This document shows, piece by piece, positions 53,215 through 62,065 of a DNA stretch of 64,000 bases; within the stretch, counting starts at the first letter, position 1; each line of letters begins with the position of its first letter. A program made the translations under genes and the position numbers. Source of the DNA: Pseudomonas marvdashtae. GTDB lineage: Bacteria; Pseudomonadota; Gammaproteobacteria; Pseudomonadales; Pseudomonadaceae. A model generated the notes under the pieces. The model saw only the letters and a program-made list of their open reading frames with translations. It searched no databases and had not been told where the DNA came from. The stretch is taken from positions 1,580,001 to 1,644,000 of the forward strand of contig NZ_JABWQX020000001.1 in assembly GCF_014268655.2 (NCBI RefSeq), given 5' to 3'.

Positions 53215-55806
53215 ATGAACACAGAATTTCGCAAATCGCTGCCCGGCACTTCGCTGGATTATTTCGACGTTCGCGCTGCCGTGGAGGCCATCCGCCCCGG
53301 CGCCTACGACGGCCTGCCGTACACTTCCCGCGTGCTGGCGGAAAACCTCGTGCGCCGCTGCGATCCGGCCACGCTGCGCGAGTCGCTGCTGCAACTGATC
53401 GAGCGCAAGCGCGACCTGGACTTCCCGTGGTTCCCGGCGCGCGTGGTGTGTCACGACATCCTCGGCCAGACCGCCTTGGTGGACCTGGCCGGCTTGCGCG
53501 ACGCCATCGCCTTGCAGGGTGGCGATCCGGCGCAGGTCAACCCGGTGGTGCCGACTCAACTGATCGTCGACCATTCCCTGGCGGTGGAAAGCGGAGGTTC
53601 CGACCCGCAAGCCTTCGCCAAGAACCGCGCGATTGAAGACCGGCGCAACGAAGACCGCTTTCACTTCATCAACTGGACCAAGAAAGCCTTCAAGAACGTC
53701 GATGTGATCCCGCCGGGCAACGGGATCATGCACCAGATCAACCTGGAAAAAATGTCGCCGGTGATCCAGCAGCGTGACGGCGTTGCGTTCCCCGATACGT
53801 GTGTCGGCACCGACAGCCATACGCCCCACGTCGATGCCCTGGGCGTGATCGCCATCGGCGTCGGCGGGCTGGAAGCCGAAAGCGTCATGCTCGGTCGCGC
53901 TTCATGGATGCGCCTGCCGGAAATCATCGGTGTCGAGCTGACCGGCAAACTGCAACCGGGCATCACCGCCACGGACATGGTGCTGGCGCTGACCGAGTTC
54001 CTGCGCAAGCAGAAAGTCGTCGGGGCGTGGCTGGAGTTTTTCGGCGAAGGCGCCAGTGCCTTGACCTTGGGCGATCGTGCGACGATCTCCAACATGGCTC
54101 CGGAATACGGCGCCACCGCGGCGATGTTCCATATTGACCAACAGACGATCGATTACCTCAAGCTCACCGGCCGCGAAGACACCCAGGTGCAGTTGGTGGA
54201 AACCTATGCCAAGCACGTGGGCCTGTGGGCCGACAGCCTCAAGGGCGCGCAATACGAGCGCGGCCTGACCTTCGACCTGTCGTCGGTGGTGCGTAACATG
54301 GCAGGTCCGAGCAATCCCCACGCCCGTGTCGCGGTGTCGGATCTGGCTGCCAAAGGCATTTCCGGCCAGTGGGACGATGTGCCCGGACAAATGCCCGACG
54401 GCGCGGTGATCATCGCCGCGATCACCAGTTGCACCAACACCAGTAACCCGCGCAACGTGATCGCCGCCGGCCTGCTGGCGCGCAACGCCAATCGCTTGGG
54501 TTTGGCCCGCAAACCGTGGGTCAAGTCGTCCCTGGCGCCGGGTTCGAAAACCGTGGCGCTGTACCTGGACGAAGCCGGCCTGACGACCGAACTCGAGAAG
54601 CTGGGCTTCGGCGTCGTGGCGTTTGCCTGCACCACCTGCAACGGCATGTCCGGCGCGTTGGACCCGGTGATCCAGCAGGAAATCATCGACCGCGACCTGT
54701 ACGCCACCGCCGTGCTGTCGGGCAACCGCAACTTCGACGGGCGTATCCACCCATACGCCAAGCAAGCCTTCCTGGCTTCGCCGCCGCTGGTGGTGGCTTA
54801 TGCCATCGCCGGGACCATTCGCTTCGATATCGAGAAGGATGTGCTGGGCGTGGTGGACGGTCAGGAAGTCCGTCTCAAGGACATCTGGCCGAGCGACGAA
54901 GAAATCGACGCGGTGGTCAAGGCGTCGGTGAAACCGGAGCAGTTCCGCCAGGTGTACATCCCGATGTTCGCCATCCAGGAAGACACCGGGCCGAAAGTGA
55001 CGCCGCTGTACGACTGGCGCCCACAAAGCACCTACATCCGTCGTCCGCCGTATTGGGAAGGGGCGCTGGCCGGTGCGCGGCCGCTCAAGGGCATGCGCCC
55101 GCTGGCGGTGCTGCCGGACAACATCACCACCGACCACCTGTCGCCGTCCAACGCCATCATGCTGGACAGCGCCGCCGGCGAATACCTGGCGAAAATGGGC
55201 TTGCCGGAGGAAGACTTCAACTCCTACGCGACCCACCGTGGCGACCACCTGACCGCGCAGCGCGCCACCTTTGCCAACCCGAAACTGTTCAACGAAATGG
55301 TTCAGGAAAACGGCAAGGTCAAGCAGGGCTCGCTGACCCGGGTCGAGCCGGAAGGCAAGGTCATGCGCATGTGGGAAGCGATTGAGACCTACATGGAACG
55401 CAAGCAGCCGTTGATCATTGTGGCTGGCGCCGACTACGGCCAGGGTTCGTCGCGGGATTGGGCGGCCAAGGGCGTGCGCCTGGCCGGTGTCGAGGCGATC
55501 GTTGCCGAAGGTTTCGAACGCATCCACCGTACCAATCTGGTGGGCATGGGCGTGTTGCCGCTGGAGTTCAAGCCCGGTACCGATCGCAAGACCCTGGGCA
55601 TCGACGGCAGCGAAATCTATGACGTGATCGGCGAGCGCACCCCGCGAGCGACGCTGACCCTGGTTATCACTCGCAAGAACGGTGAGCGCGTCGAAGTGCC
55701 AGTGACCTGCCGCCTCGATACCGCCGAAGAAGTGTCGATCTACGAAGCCGGGGGCGTGCTGCAACGCTTTGCCCAGGACTTCCTTGAATCGGCGGTTGCC
55801 GTTTAA
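53215..55806 (+). CDS. acnD: Fe/S-dependent 2-methylcitrate dehydratase
   Basis: The protein has 863 residues from ATG 53215 (MNTEFRKSLPG). It belongs to the aconitase A family with cluster cysteines in ITSCTNTSNP and CTTCNG, and the C-terminal swivel motif GADYGQGSSRDWAAKG. AcnD dehydrates 2-methylcitrate to a 2-methylaconitate isomer that PrpF converts into the form used by aconitase. This route replaces PrpD, absent from the operon in this window. Confidence 0.95.
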   Translation: MNTEFRKSLPGTSLDYFDVRAAVEAIRPGAYDGLPYTSRVLAENLVRRCDPATLRESLLQLIERKRDLDFPWFPARVVCHDILGQTALVDLAGLRDAIALQGGDPAQVNPVVPTQLIVDHSLAVESGGSDPQAFAKNRAIEDRRNEDRFHFINWTKKAFKNVDVIPPGNGIMHQINLEKMSPVIQQRDGVAFPDTCVGTDSHTPHVDALGVIAIGVGGLEAESVMLGRASWMRLPEIIGVELTGKLQPGITATDMVLALTEFLRKQKVVGAWLEFFGEGASALTLGDRATISNMAPEYGATAAMFHIDQQTIDYLKLTGREDTQVQLVETYAKHVGLWADSLKGAQYERGLTFDLSSVVRNMAGPSNPHARVAVSDLAAKGISGQWDDVPGQMPDGAVIIAAITSCTNTSNPRNVIAAGLLARNANRLGLARKPWVKSSLAPGSKTVALYLDEAGLTTELEKLGFGVVAFACTTCNGMSGALDPVIQQEIIDRDLYATAVLSGNRNFDGRIHPYAKQAFLASPPLVVAYAIAGTIRFDIEKDVLGVVDGQEVRLKDIWPSDEEIDAVVKASVKPEQFRQVYIPMFAIQEDTGPKVTPLYDWRPQSTYIRRPPYWEGALAGARPLKGMRPLAVLPDNITTDHLSPSNAIMLDSAAGEYLAKMGLPEEDFNSYATHRGDHLTAQRATFANPKLFNEMVQENGKVKQGSLTRVEPEGKVMRMWEAIETYMERKQPLIIVAGADYGQGSSRDWAAKGVRLAGVEAIVAEGFERIHRTNLVGMGVLPLEFKPGTDRKTLGIDGSEIYDVIGERTPRATLTLVITRKNGERVEVPVTCRLDTAEEVSIYEAGGVLQRFAQDFLESAVAV

Positions 55807-55871
55807 ATCTCTGCGTGCGGCCAAAGGATCATGAGTCTTTTGGTCGCCTGCTTTTATGGAGCAAGAGCACC

Positions 55872-57065
55872 ATGGCTCACTCGCCTCAAATCAAGATCCC
55901 CGCGACCTACATGCGTGGCGGCACCAGCAAAGGCGTGTTCTTCAGCCTGTTAGACCTGCCTGAAGCGGCCCGCGTCCCCGGTCCGATCCGTGACGCGCTG
56001 TTGCTACGGGTCATAGGCAGCCCCGATCCGTACGAGAAACAGATCGATGGCATGGGCGGCGCGACGTCCAGCACCAGCAAGACCGTGATCCTGTCCAAGA
56101 GCACACGCGCCGACCACGACGTCGATTATCTGTTCGGCCAGGTGTCCATCGACAAACCGTTCGTGGACTGGAGCGGCAATTGCGGCAACCTGTCGGCGGC
56201 GGTGGGCTCGTTTGCCATTGGCAGCGGTCTTGTGGATGCCAGCCGCATTCCGCGAAACGGTGTGGCCGTGGTGCGGATCTGGCAGGCCAACATCGGCAAG
56301 ACCATCATCGCCCATGTGCCAATCACCGAGGGCGAGGTGCAGGAAACCGGCGATTTTGAACTCGACGGCGTGACCTTTCCGGCCGCCGAAGTGCAGCTGG
56401 AGTTCATGGATCCGGCGGCCGAGGAGGAAGGCGGCGGTGGTTCGATGTTTCCCACCGGGAATCTGGTGGATGACCTGGAGGTGCCCGGCGTCGGTACGCT
56501 CAAGGCCACGTTGATCAACGCGGGTATCCCGACGATTTTCATCAATGCCCGAGACGTTGGTTACACCGGCACCGAGTTGCAGGGTGCCATTAACGGCGAT
56601 CCCAAGGCCTTGGCGATGTTCGAAGCCATCCGCGCCCACGGTGCGTTGCGCATGGGCTTGATCAAGCATCTGGACGAAGCTGCCCAGCGCCAGCACACCC
56701 CGAAAGTCGCGTTTGTCGCGCCGCCGACGGATTACATTTCATCGAGCGGAAAAGCCGTGGCTGCGCAGGATATCGACCTGCTGGTGCGGGCGTTGTCCAT
56801 GGGCAAGCTGCACCACGCGATGATGGGCACCGCTGCTGTCGCCATTGGTACCGCCGCAGCGATTCGCGGGACACTGGTGAACCTGGCGGCGGGTGGCACC
56901 GAGCGCAACGCCGTGCGCTTCGGTCATCCGTCCGGAACTTTGCGCGTGGGCGCCGAGGCGAGCGAAGTCAACGGCGAATGGACCGTGAAAAAAGCCATCA
57001 TGAGCCGCAGCGCGCGGGTATTGATGGAAGGTATCGTGCGAGTGCCAGGGAATGTCCTGAACTGA
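55872..57065 (+). CDS. prpF: 2-methylaconitate cis-trans isomerase
   Basis: The protein has 397 residues from ATG 55872 (GGAG 11 bases upstream). It has the DapF-like fold of the PrpF family: IPATYMRGGTSKGVFF, DPYEKQIDGMGGATSSTSK, DWSGNCGNLSAAVG and RFGHPSGTLRVGAE. It works with AcnD in the AcnD/PrpF route. It is the last gene of the operon here and converges on the metal ABC operon 57 bases away. Confidence 0.95.
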   Translation: MAHSPQIKIPATYMRGGTSKGVFFSLLDLPEAARVPGPIRDALLLRVIGSPDPYEKQIDGMGGATSSTSKTVILSKSTRADHDVDYLFGQVSIDKPFVDWSGNCGNLSAAVGSFAIGSGLVDASRIPRNGVAVVRIWQANIGKTIIAHVPITEGEVQETGDFELDGVTFPAAEVQLEFMDPAAEEEGGGGSMFPTGNLVDDLEVPGVGTLKATLINAGIPTIFINARDVGYTGTELQGAINGDPKALAMFEAIRAHGALRMGLIKHLDEAAQRQHTPKVAFVAPPTDYISSSGKAVAAQDIDLLVRALSMGKLHHAMMGTAAVAIGTAAAIRGTLVNLAAGGTERNAVRFGHPSGTLRVGAEASEVNGEWTVKKAIMSRSARVLMEGIVRVPGNVLN

Positions 57066-57121
57066 CTGGGTCACGGTGGGAGCGAGTCCATTCGCGCCTA
57101 CCGTCGGCTACGCGCCTGTCC

Positions 57122-58015
57122 TCATCCCTTGGTCAGCGCCGCGACGACCAGCTCCACATTGCTTTCCAGTTCCGCCACCGGATCGGCGCTGTCGGTACTC
57201 AATACCCGCAACTGACTCCCAGCTTCGGCAATGGCCGCTTTCAACGCATCCGACGGCTGGCGGTGATGGAGCACCAGTGCCACGTCGTTGTCATTCAGCG
57301 TCGCGGTCAACTGCTTGAGGGCTTCGGCGGTCCATTCGGCGTCGGGCCGGGCATCGGTGCCGATTGCGTCGAGATTCAGTCCGCTGATCAGATAACCAAA
57401 ATGTTCGCTCAGGCTGAGCACGCTCAAGTTGTCGGCACTGGCCAGGCGTTTTTCGCTGTCGGCGCTGAGCTTGAGCAGGCGTTGCTTGAGCGTCGCCAGG
57501 TTGGCATCGATTTTTGTTTTGTCCGCCGGGGCCAGGCGCACCAGGTCGGCGGCAATCACGTCGGCCATGCGGCCCAGGTTATGGCTGGCCATCCACGGTT
57601 GGCTCGCCAGGCCATCGGCCATGCCCGGTTGCACGGCGATACCGGGCAGGGCGCCGTCCACCGGGCGCGCCGCGTCGACCTCGACGATGCGGATATTGCT
57701 GCGCCGGGCCATCGGATACAGCGGATCGTCCGGCCACAGCGAGCGCAGGCCTATCACCGCGTCGGCGTCGCTGGCCAGTTTGCTCAAGGCCGGCGCGCCA
57801 CGGCCGCTGAAGTAGGCACTCTGGCGGGTTCCGGGCAGATTGGCGGGCGCGGCCCGCTCCAGGCTGACCTCGGTGCCTTTGAGCAAGGTCTCGCTCAACC
57901 CATAGGTGACCGGCAACGAGGCCAGCAGACGGAGCTTTTGGTCGGCGAAAGACGAATTGACAGCCACGCCGCATAACGCGACGGCCAGGGTCAGTTGTCG
58001 CAATGAAAAAACCAT
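57122..58015 (-). CDS. Second ZnuA-like metal-binding protein of the ABC operon, divergent
   Basis: The protein has 297 residues with a signal peptide (about 1-25, NSSFADQK). The fold is that of cluster A-I metal-binding proteins (ZnuA type). The usual first His site (NPHxYEP) reads PGTRQSAYFSG, while other His candidates remain (WMASHNLGR, LSEHFGYL). Its start codon follows directly on the permease stop, so it is the last gene of the eight-gene operon. It may bind a complexed metal, or not bind directly. Confidence 0.75.
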   Translation of the reverse strand: MVFSLRQLTLAVALCGVAVNSSFADQKLRLLASLPVTYGLSETLLKGTEVSLERAAPANLPGTRQSAYFSGRGAPALSKLASDADAVIGLRSLWPDDPLYPMARRSNIRIVEVDAARPVDGALPGIAVQPGMADGLASQPWMASHNLGRMADVIAADLVRLAPADKTKIDANLATLKQRLLKLSADSEKRLASADNLSVLSLSEHFGYLISGLNLDAIGTDARPDAEWTAEALKQLTATLNDNDVALVLHHRQPSDALKAAIAEAGSQLRVLSTDSADPVAELESNVELVVAALTKG

Positions 58016-58915
58016 TTATCCAAGATTCCCTTTGAGACTGGGGACGACACCACGGGCGATGGCGCTCAGGGCGAAAGCGATGCCGGCCACCAAAATGATC
58101 GCGGCACCGGACGGGATCGGCAGGTCGAACACAATCGGCGCGAGAATCCCGCACAAGGTGCTGACGGTGGCGATCAGCACGGAGCACCAGAAAAAGCCTT
58201 TCAACGATTGGCTGAGCAAACGCGCCGCCGCCGCCGGGATCACCAGCAACGCGCCCACCAGAATGGCGCCGATGACTTTCACCGCCGCCACGGTGATCAG
58301 CGTCACCAGCACCACGAACAGGTAGTCCAGGGTCTTGACCGCCACCCCGCGAACCGCCGCCAGTTGCGGGTTAAAGCTGGCGAGCATGATCCGGTTGTAC
58401 AGCGGCAGCGCCAGGGCCATCACCAGCGAGCCGACCACCGCCAGCACCACGAGGTCGTTGCCATTGACCGTCAGCACCGAGCCGAACAACACGTTTTCCA
58501 GGATGTGCACGTTGATCTTGCCCGCCAGGATCAACAGCAGGCTGGCGCCCAGGGCCAGGGACACCGAAAGGAATACGCCGATCAAGGTGTCCGGCGCCAG
58601 GCCGGTGCGGTTGCGCAAGTAATTGAGCAAGATGCCAAACAACAGGCAGTAGCCGAACAGGCTGCCGTAGGGCCCGGTGTAGGGTTCGCCGAGCAGGATA
58701 CCGATGGCCACGCCAGTCAGCGCCGCATGGCCCACCGCCTCGGAGAAAAACGCGAAGCGCTTGACCACTACCAGCGTGCCAAGGCCGCCCAGCACCGGCC
58801 CGATCAATAGCCCGGCCAGCAAGGCATTGACCACGAATCCATAGGCCAGCGCCTCGGGCAGATAACCGGACGAGGCCCAGCCCTGGATCATCAAGCGAAA
58901 GGTTTCGTAGCTCAT
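58016..58915 (-). CDS. Metal ABC transporter permease (ZnuB type)
   Basis: The protein has 299 residues from ATG 58915, with about eight to nine transmembrane helices of the ABC-3 family. Conserved parts are FVVNALLAGLLIGPVLGGLGTLVVVKRFAFFSEAVGHAALTG and the cytoplasmic coupling region. It overlaps the ATPase gene by ATGA. Zinc or manganese are the usual substrates of this family. Confidence 0.9.
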   Translation of the reverse strand: MSYETFRLMIQGWASSGYLPEALAYGFVVNALLAGLLIGPVLGGLGTLVVVKRFAFFSEAVGHAALTGVAIGILLGEPYTGPYGSLFGYCLLFGILLNYLRNRTGLAPDTLIGVFLSVSLALGASLLLILAGKINVHILENVLFGSVLTVNGNDLVVLAVVGSLVMALALPLYNRIMLASFNPQLAAVRGVAVKTLDYLFVVLVTLITVAAVKVIGAILVGALLVIPAAAARLLSQSLKGFFWCSVLIATVSTLCGILAPIVFDLPIPSGAAIILVAGIAFALSAIARGVVPSLKGNLG

Positions 58916-59667
58916 CCTGCGGCGCTCCCGTTCGTGCGTGGATGGATGGAGAACAGCGTCAGCAGGCGTTCCGGTGTCAGGGTCTGGCGCGGCGGGCCAT
59001 CGAACAGTACGCGGCGATTCAGGCCGGTGACGCGGTCGGCCAGGCGCCCGACGGCTTCCAGGTCGTGTTCGATCCACAGCACCGTGATCCCGGCAAGGCG
59101 CCAGTCCTGTAGCAATTTTTCAAACACCTGGACGCCTGCCTCGTCCAGCGCCGACATCGGTTCATCCAGCACCAGCAATTGCGGTGAAGGAATCAACCCC
59201 TGGGCCAACAACACCCGCTGGCGCTCGCCGCCGGACAGCGCGCCCATGCGCCGCTTGCGCTTGTCCTGCATTCCGACCCGCTCCAGGGCCTCGCCGATGG
59301 CGCCAGCGTAGTGTTTGCTCAGGCCGAGAAAGGCTGGCCGCCGCTGACACATCGCCGCCATGAAATCATCCACTGTCATGGGCAAGCCCCGGTCGAATTC
59401 CAATGCCTGGGGCACGTAGCCGATCACCCCAGGCTCGCCCGGCCATTGCAGGCTCAAGCGGCCTTGATGCGGCATCTGCCCGAGCAAGGTCTTGATCAGC
59501 GAACTCTTGCCGCCACCGTTGGGCCCGACCAGCGCATGGATGCTGCCCGGTTGTACCTGGAATGCCACGCTGTCGAGAATCGCGGTGCGCCCCAGGTTGA
59601 GACCAACGTCGGCGAACTCGATCAGAGGGCCGGCGTGTGGCTGGATAACGGTTTCCTGGACGGTCAT
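58912..59667 (-). CDS. Metal ABC transporter ATP-binding protein (ZnuC type)
   Basis: The protein has 251 residues. Walker A is GPNGGGKSSL, the Q-loop lies near GYVPQAL, the signature is LSGGERQRVLLAQ, Walker B is LLVLDEPMSALD and the switch His is in WIEHDLE. It energises the adjoining permease. It overlaps both neighbours by four bases. Confidence 0.93.
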   Translation of the reverse strand: MTVQETVIQPHAGPLIEFADVGLNLGRTAILDSVAFQVQPGSIHALVGPNGGGKSSLIKTLLGQMPHQGRLSLQWPGEPGVIGYVPQALEFDRGLPMTVDDFMAAMCQRRPAFLGLSKHYAGAIGEALERVGMQDKRKRRMGALSGGERQRVLLAQGLIPSPQLLVLDEPMSALDEAGVQVFEKLLQDWRLAGITVLWIEHDLEAVGRLADRVTGLNRRVLFDGPPRQTLTPERLLTLFSIHPRTNGSAAG

Positions 59668-60593
59668 GCGCCGGACTCCTGGATCGCTCGGACTACCGTG
59701 TCGAGGTTGCCGGTCATTTCCTTTTCGTACTTCTCGGCGCTGTAGTCGCCGTACGAGATGTGCGAGAGCGGGTACAGCTTCACACCCGATTCACGCTGGA
59801 TGGTGTCGACGTAGGTGGACGGGAAGTCCATCTCCGAGAAGATCACTTTCACGTCCAACTCGCGCAGTTGGTCGATGGTCTTTTTCAATTGGCTGGGGCT
59901 GGGCTCGATGCCGTGGGCGGGCTCGACCACTGCGGTGACTTCCAGGCCGAATTCGCGCAACAGGTAGTCGTAGGCGGCGTGCACTGTGGCGACGCGCAGT
60001 TCGGCGTTCGGCGCCTGGGTCAGCTTTGCCAGGGCGGCGGCACGCATCTGCCGCAGGCGCTTGCCATAGGCGCGGGCGTTCTGCGTATAGGCCTTGGCAT
60101 TGTCCGGATCGAGCTTGCCCAATTCCCGGGCGATATTGTTGACCTGGGCGATGGACGCGCTGATGGACAGGAAAGTGTGTGGGTTTACGACCTTGCCCGC
60201 GCCTCGTGCGGCGGTGCCGGTGGCGGCCAGCAAGGGTACGTTTTCGTTGGCCTCTATGACCTTGACGCCCGGGGTTTCGCTGGCGGCGATCATGCGGTCG
60301 GCGAAATCGTCGTGGCCAACGCCGTTGAGCACGATCACGTCCAGGCCGCCGATGCGCTTGATGTCTTGCGCGCGGGGTTCATAGGCGTGAGGGTTGAAAC
60401 CCGCCGGGATCAACGGCACCACTTCGGCCTTGTCGCCGACGATGTTGGCTACGTAGCTGTAATAAGGGTGCAGGGTGATGCCGATGCGCAGGCGCTTGGG
60501 TGTTTCGGCGCTCGCCAATGGGGCGACCAGGCAAGCGAGCAGGCCGATCAATAGCAGGCGCAGCAAGGGGCGGCGTTGAAATGCAATAGGCAT
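59664..60593 (-). CDS. Zinc/manganese-type periplasmic binding protein (ZnuA family)
   Basis: The protein has 309 residues with a signal peptide (about 1-29, PLASAETPK). Candidate metal ligands are in NPHAYEPRAQD, VNPHTFLS, TVHAAYDYLLREFGL and FSEMDFPST. It delivers the metal to the permease/ATPase encoded next. There is a 34-base gap to the DUF6162-like gene upstream; ATGA overlap with the ATPase downstream. Confidence 0.9.
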   Translation of the reverse strand: MPIAFQRRPLLRLLLIGLLACLVAPLASAETPKRLRIGITLHPYYSYVANIVGDKAEVVPLIPAGFNPHAYEPRAQDIKRIGGLDVIVLNGVGHDDFADRMIAASETPGVKVIEANENVPLLAATGTAARGAGKVVNPHTFLSISASIAQVNNIARELGKLDPDNAKAYTQNARAYGKRLRQMRAAALAKLTQAPNAELRVATVHAAYDYLLREFGLEVTAVVEPAHGIEPSPSQLKKTIDQLRELDVKVIFSEMDFPSTYVDTIQRESGVKLYPLSHISYGDYSAEKYEKEMTGNLDTVVRAIQESGA

Positions 60594-60627
60594 GGGAAAA
60601 CGGTCTTCTCTCGAAAAAAGCGTGGGG

Positions 60628-61203
60628 TCAGTGCCGGTGCTGGCGGGTTACGCCGGCATCGAATTGCGCGACGATCTGTTGCCAGCCGGCGGCGGACAAG
60701 GCGGCGTCGTCCAGTGCCGTGGGAGCCGTCGGAGAGTTGTTGCGGTTAAGCCAGATGTCCGGGACGGCGTCGGACGCTTCGCTGATGCGCATCAGAAAGG
60801 AGCCCGAGACCGACGGATTAGTGCTCGCGCCGAAGTAGGCCTGTTCGTCCAACAGTTGCCAGGCGTGGTCGCCTCGACTGACGGAACTGGCGTCGTGGGC
60901 GAACGGCGCAAAGCCTTCGTCGGCCAAGGCTTGCGGGCCGGGGAGGGCTTGCTCGCTTTCGCGCAGAAGGCGGATCTCATCCAGCGTCACCCGCAGGTCG
61001 GCATAGATGCCTTGCTCGGCGGCGCTGAGGTCGCGACGAGCATCCAGTTGATAGGTCTCCAGATGCGCGACGTCCTGGGTTTCCCCGTGCCAAGCCACGA
61101 CCGAGCCGGCGCCCAATACGATAACCAGGCACAGCAGCAGCACGTAGAGGGTTTCATGGCCGGCCCCGGCGGGGCGGATGACTTGGGTTATAGGTGCGCT
61201 CAT
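60628..61203 (-). CDS. DUF6162-type single-pass membrane protein
   Basis: The protein has 191 residues from ATG 61203, which overlaps the previous stop. A short cytosolic N-terminus is followed by one transmembrane helix (about 20-40; LYVLLLCLVIVLGAGSVVAW) and a periplasmic domain. The tail is His-rich, ending TRQHRH, compatible with metal handling. I take it to be DUF6162 from its place in PepSY/metal ABC clusters. Function unknown. Confidence 0.7.
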   Translation of the reverse strand: MSAPITQVIRPAGAGHETLYVLLLCLVIVLGAGSVVAWHGETQDVAHLETYQLDARRDLSAAEQGIYADLRVTLDEIRLLRESEQALPGPQALADEGFAPFAHDASSVSRGDHAWQLLDEQAYFGASTNPSVSGSFLMRISEASDAVPDIWLNRNNSPTAPTALDDAALSAAGWQQIVAQFDAGVTRQHRH

Positions 61204-61526
61204 GGGGCCTCGATGTCGGCTTGGTCGATTTCCACTACGTGGCCGGGACCTGCGTCGAAGAGCACGTAGAATTCGGCGTTCGGCTTTTTGAAGGTCAGGG
61301 TCGAGTCGGCGCCGAGCTTGCCGGGGACCAGGATGGTTTCGTCGTAGCCGATGACGTCCAGCGTCACCCCCGGGGCGCCGCTGCCGTCGGAAAAACCGCC
61401 CGTGCATTGGATCTGTTCGGCGTCGATGGCCTTGCATTCGCACATCGGGTTGTGGGCCAGTGCGCTGGTGCTCAAGCCTGCACAGAGCAGCAGCGCCAGG
61501 CTGTTGAAAGAGGCGCGGAGGGTCAT
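61200..61526 (-). CDS. Small secreted cysteine-containing protein of the metal operon
   Basis: The protein has 108 residues with a clear signal peptide (about 1-24, STSALAHNP). The mature part begins with HNPMCECKAI and has a further Cys in IQCTGG, then an immunoglobulin-like beta domain (VTLDVIGYDETILVPGKLG). The N-terminal His/Cys could bind metal. Four-base overlaps with both neighbours. Confidence 0.75.
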   Translation of the reverse strand: MTLRASFNSLALLLCAGLSTSALAHNPMCECKAIDAEQIQCTGGFSDGSGAPGVTLDVIGYDETILVPGKLGADSTLTFKKPNAEFYVLFDAGPGHVVEIDQADIEAP

Positions 61527-62065
61527 GGTCGGGCTCCTTGGGATTTCAACCAGGCGACGGTGGCCGGGGAGGCCTGGCTCAGGGGAATGGAAGCTTGATG
61601 CATCGAACCGTCCCAGCCTTCAAGGGTGATCCACAGTTCGGCGTCTGGCTGGGTCTTTTTCGGCACTGGCAGCAGGGCGCCCATGCGATACGGCGAGCCG
61701 AAGAAAATCACCCCGGCGGCCCGCAGGCTGCGCGGTTTGCCGATGCGCAAGTAGGTGGCCTTGACCTGGCTGATGCAGCGCTGGCAGAGGGCGGCGTTGA
61801 AGTGTTTCATCGGGCCGGCGGGCCCCTGGGTGCGAGGCGCTTCATTGCGAAACTCCGCCAGGCGCAAGCTCCACGGCCCGACCTGGACCTCGCCGACTTC
61901 ACGCTCGCCAAGCCCCCCGTCTCCTCGGAACAGAGCCGCTTCTGAAAAATACTTAGGCATGAAACCCAGGGGAATCAACAGCAACAACACGTTGAGGTGG
62001 AAACGCCATTTGTGCCAGAACTGGCCCAGGCGTGAAGGTGATGTTGTTGTGGTGGACGGGTTCAC
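61523..62065 (-). CDS. Membrane-anchored protein with CxxC motif, metal operon
   Basis: The protein has 180 residues. One N-terminal membrane helix (about 22-40; FHLNVLLLLIPLGFMPKYF) is followed by a periplasmic domain with a CQRC motif (NAALCQRCISQ), suited to metal or redox function. I do not recognise the family with confidence. Coupled by ATGA overlaps to the PepSY gene and to the next small secreted protein. Confidence 0.72.
   Translation of the reverse strand: MNPSTTTTSPSRLGQFWHKWRFHLNVLLLLIPLGFMPKYFSEAALFRGDGGLGEREVGEVQVGPWSLRLAEFRNEAPRTQGPAGPMKHFNAALCQRCISQVKATYLRIGKPRSLRAAGVIFFGSPYRMGALLPVPKKTQPDAELWITLEGWDGSMHQASIPLSQASPATVAWLKSQGARP

Noticed and set aside
53902..55824. Long minus-strand frame opposite acnD (640 codons)
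   Set aside because: acnD on the plus strand is unmistakable over the whole stretch; the antisense frame has shadow composition and no start signal.
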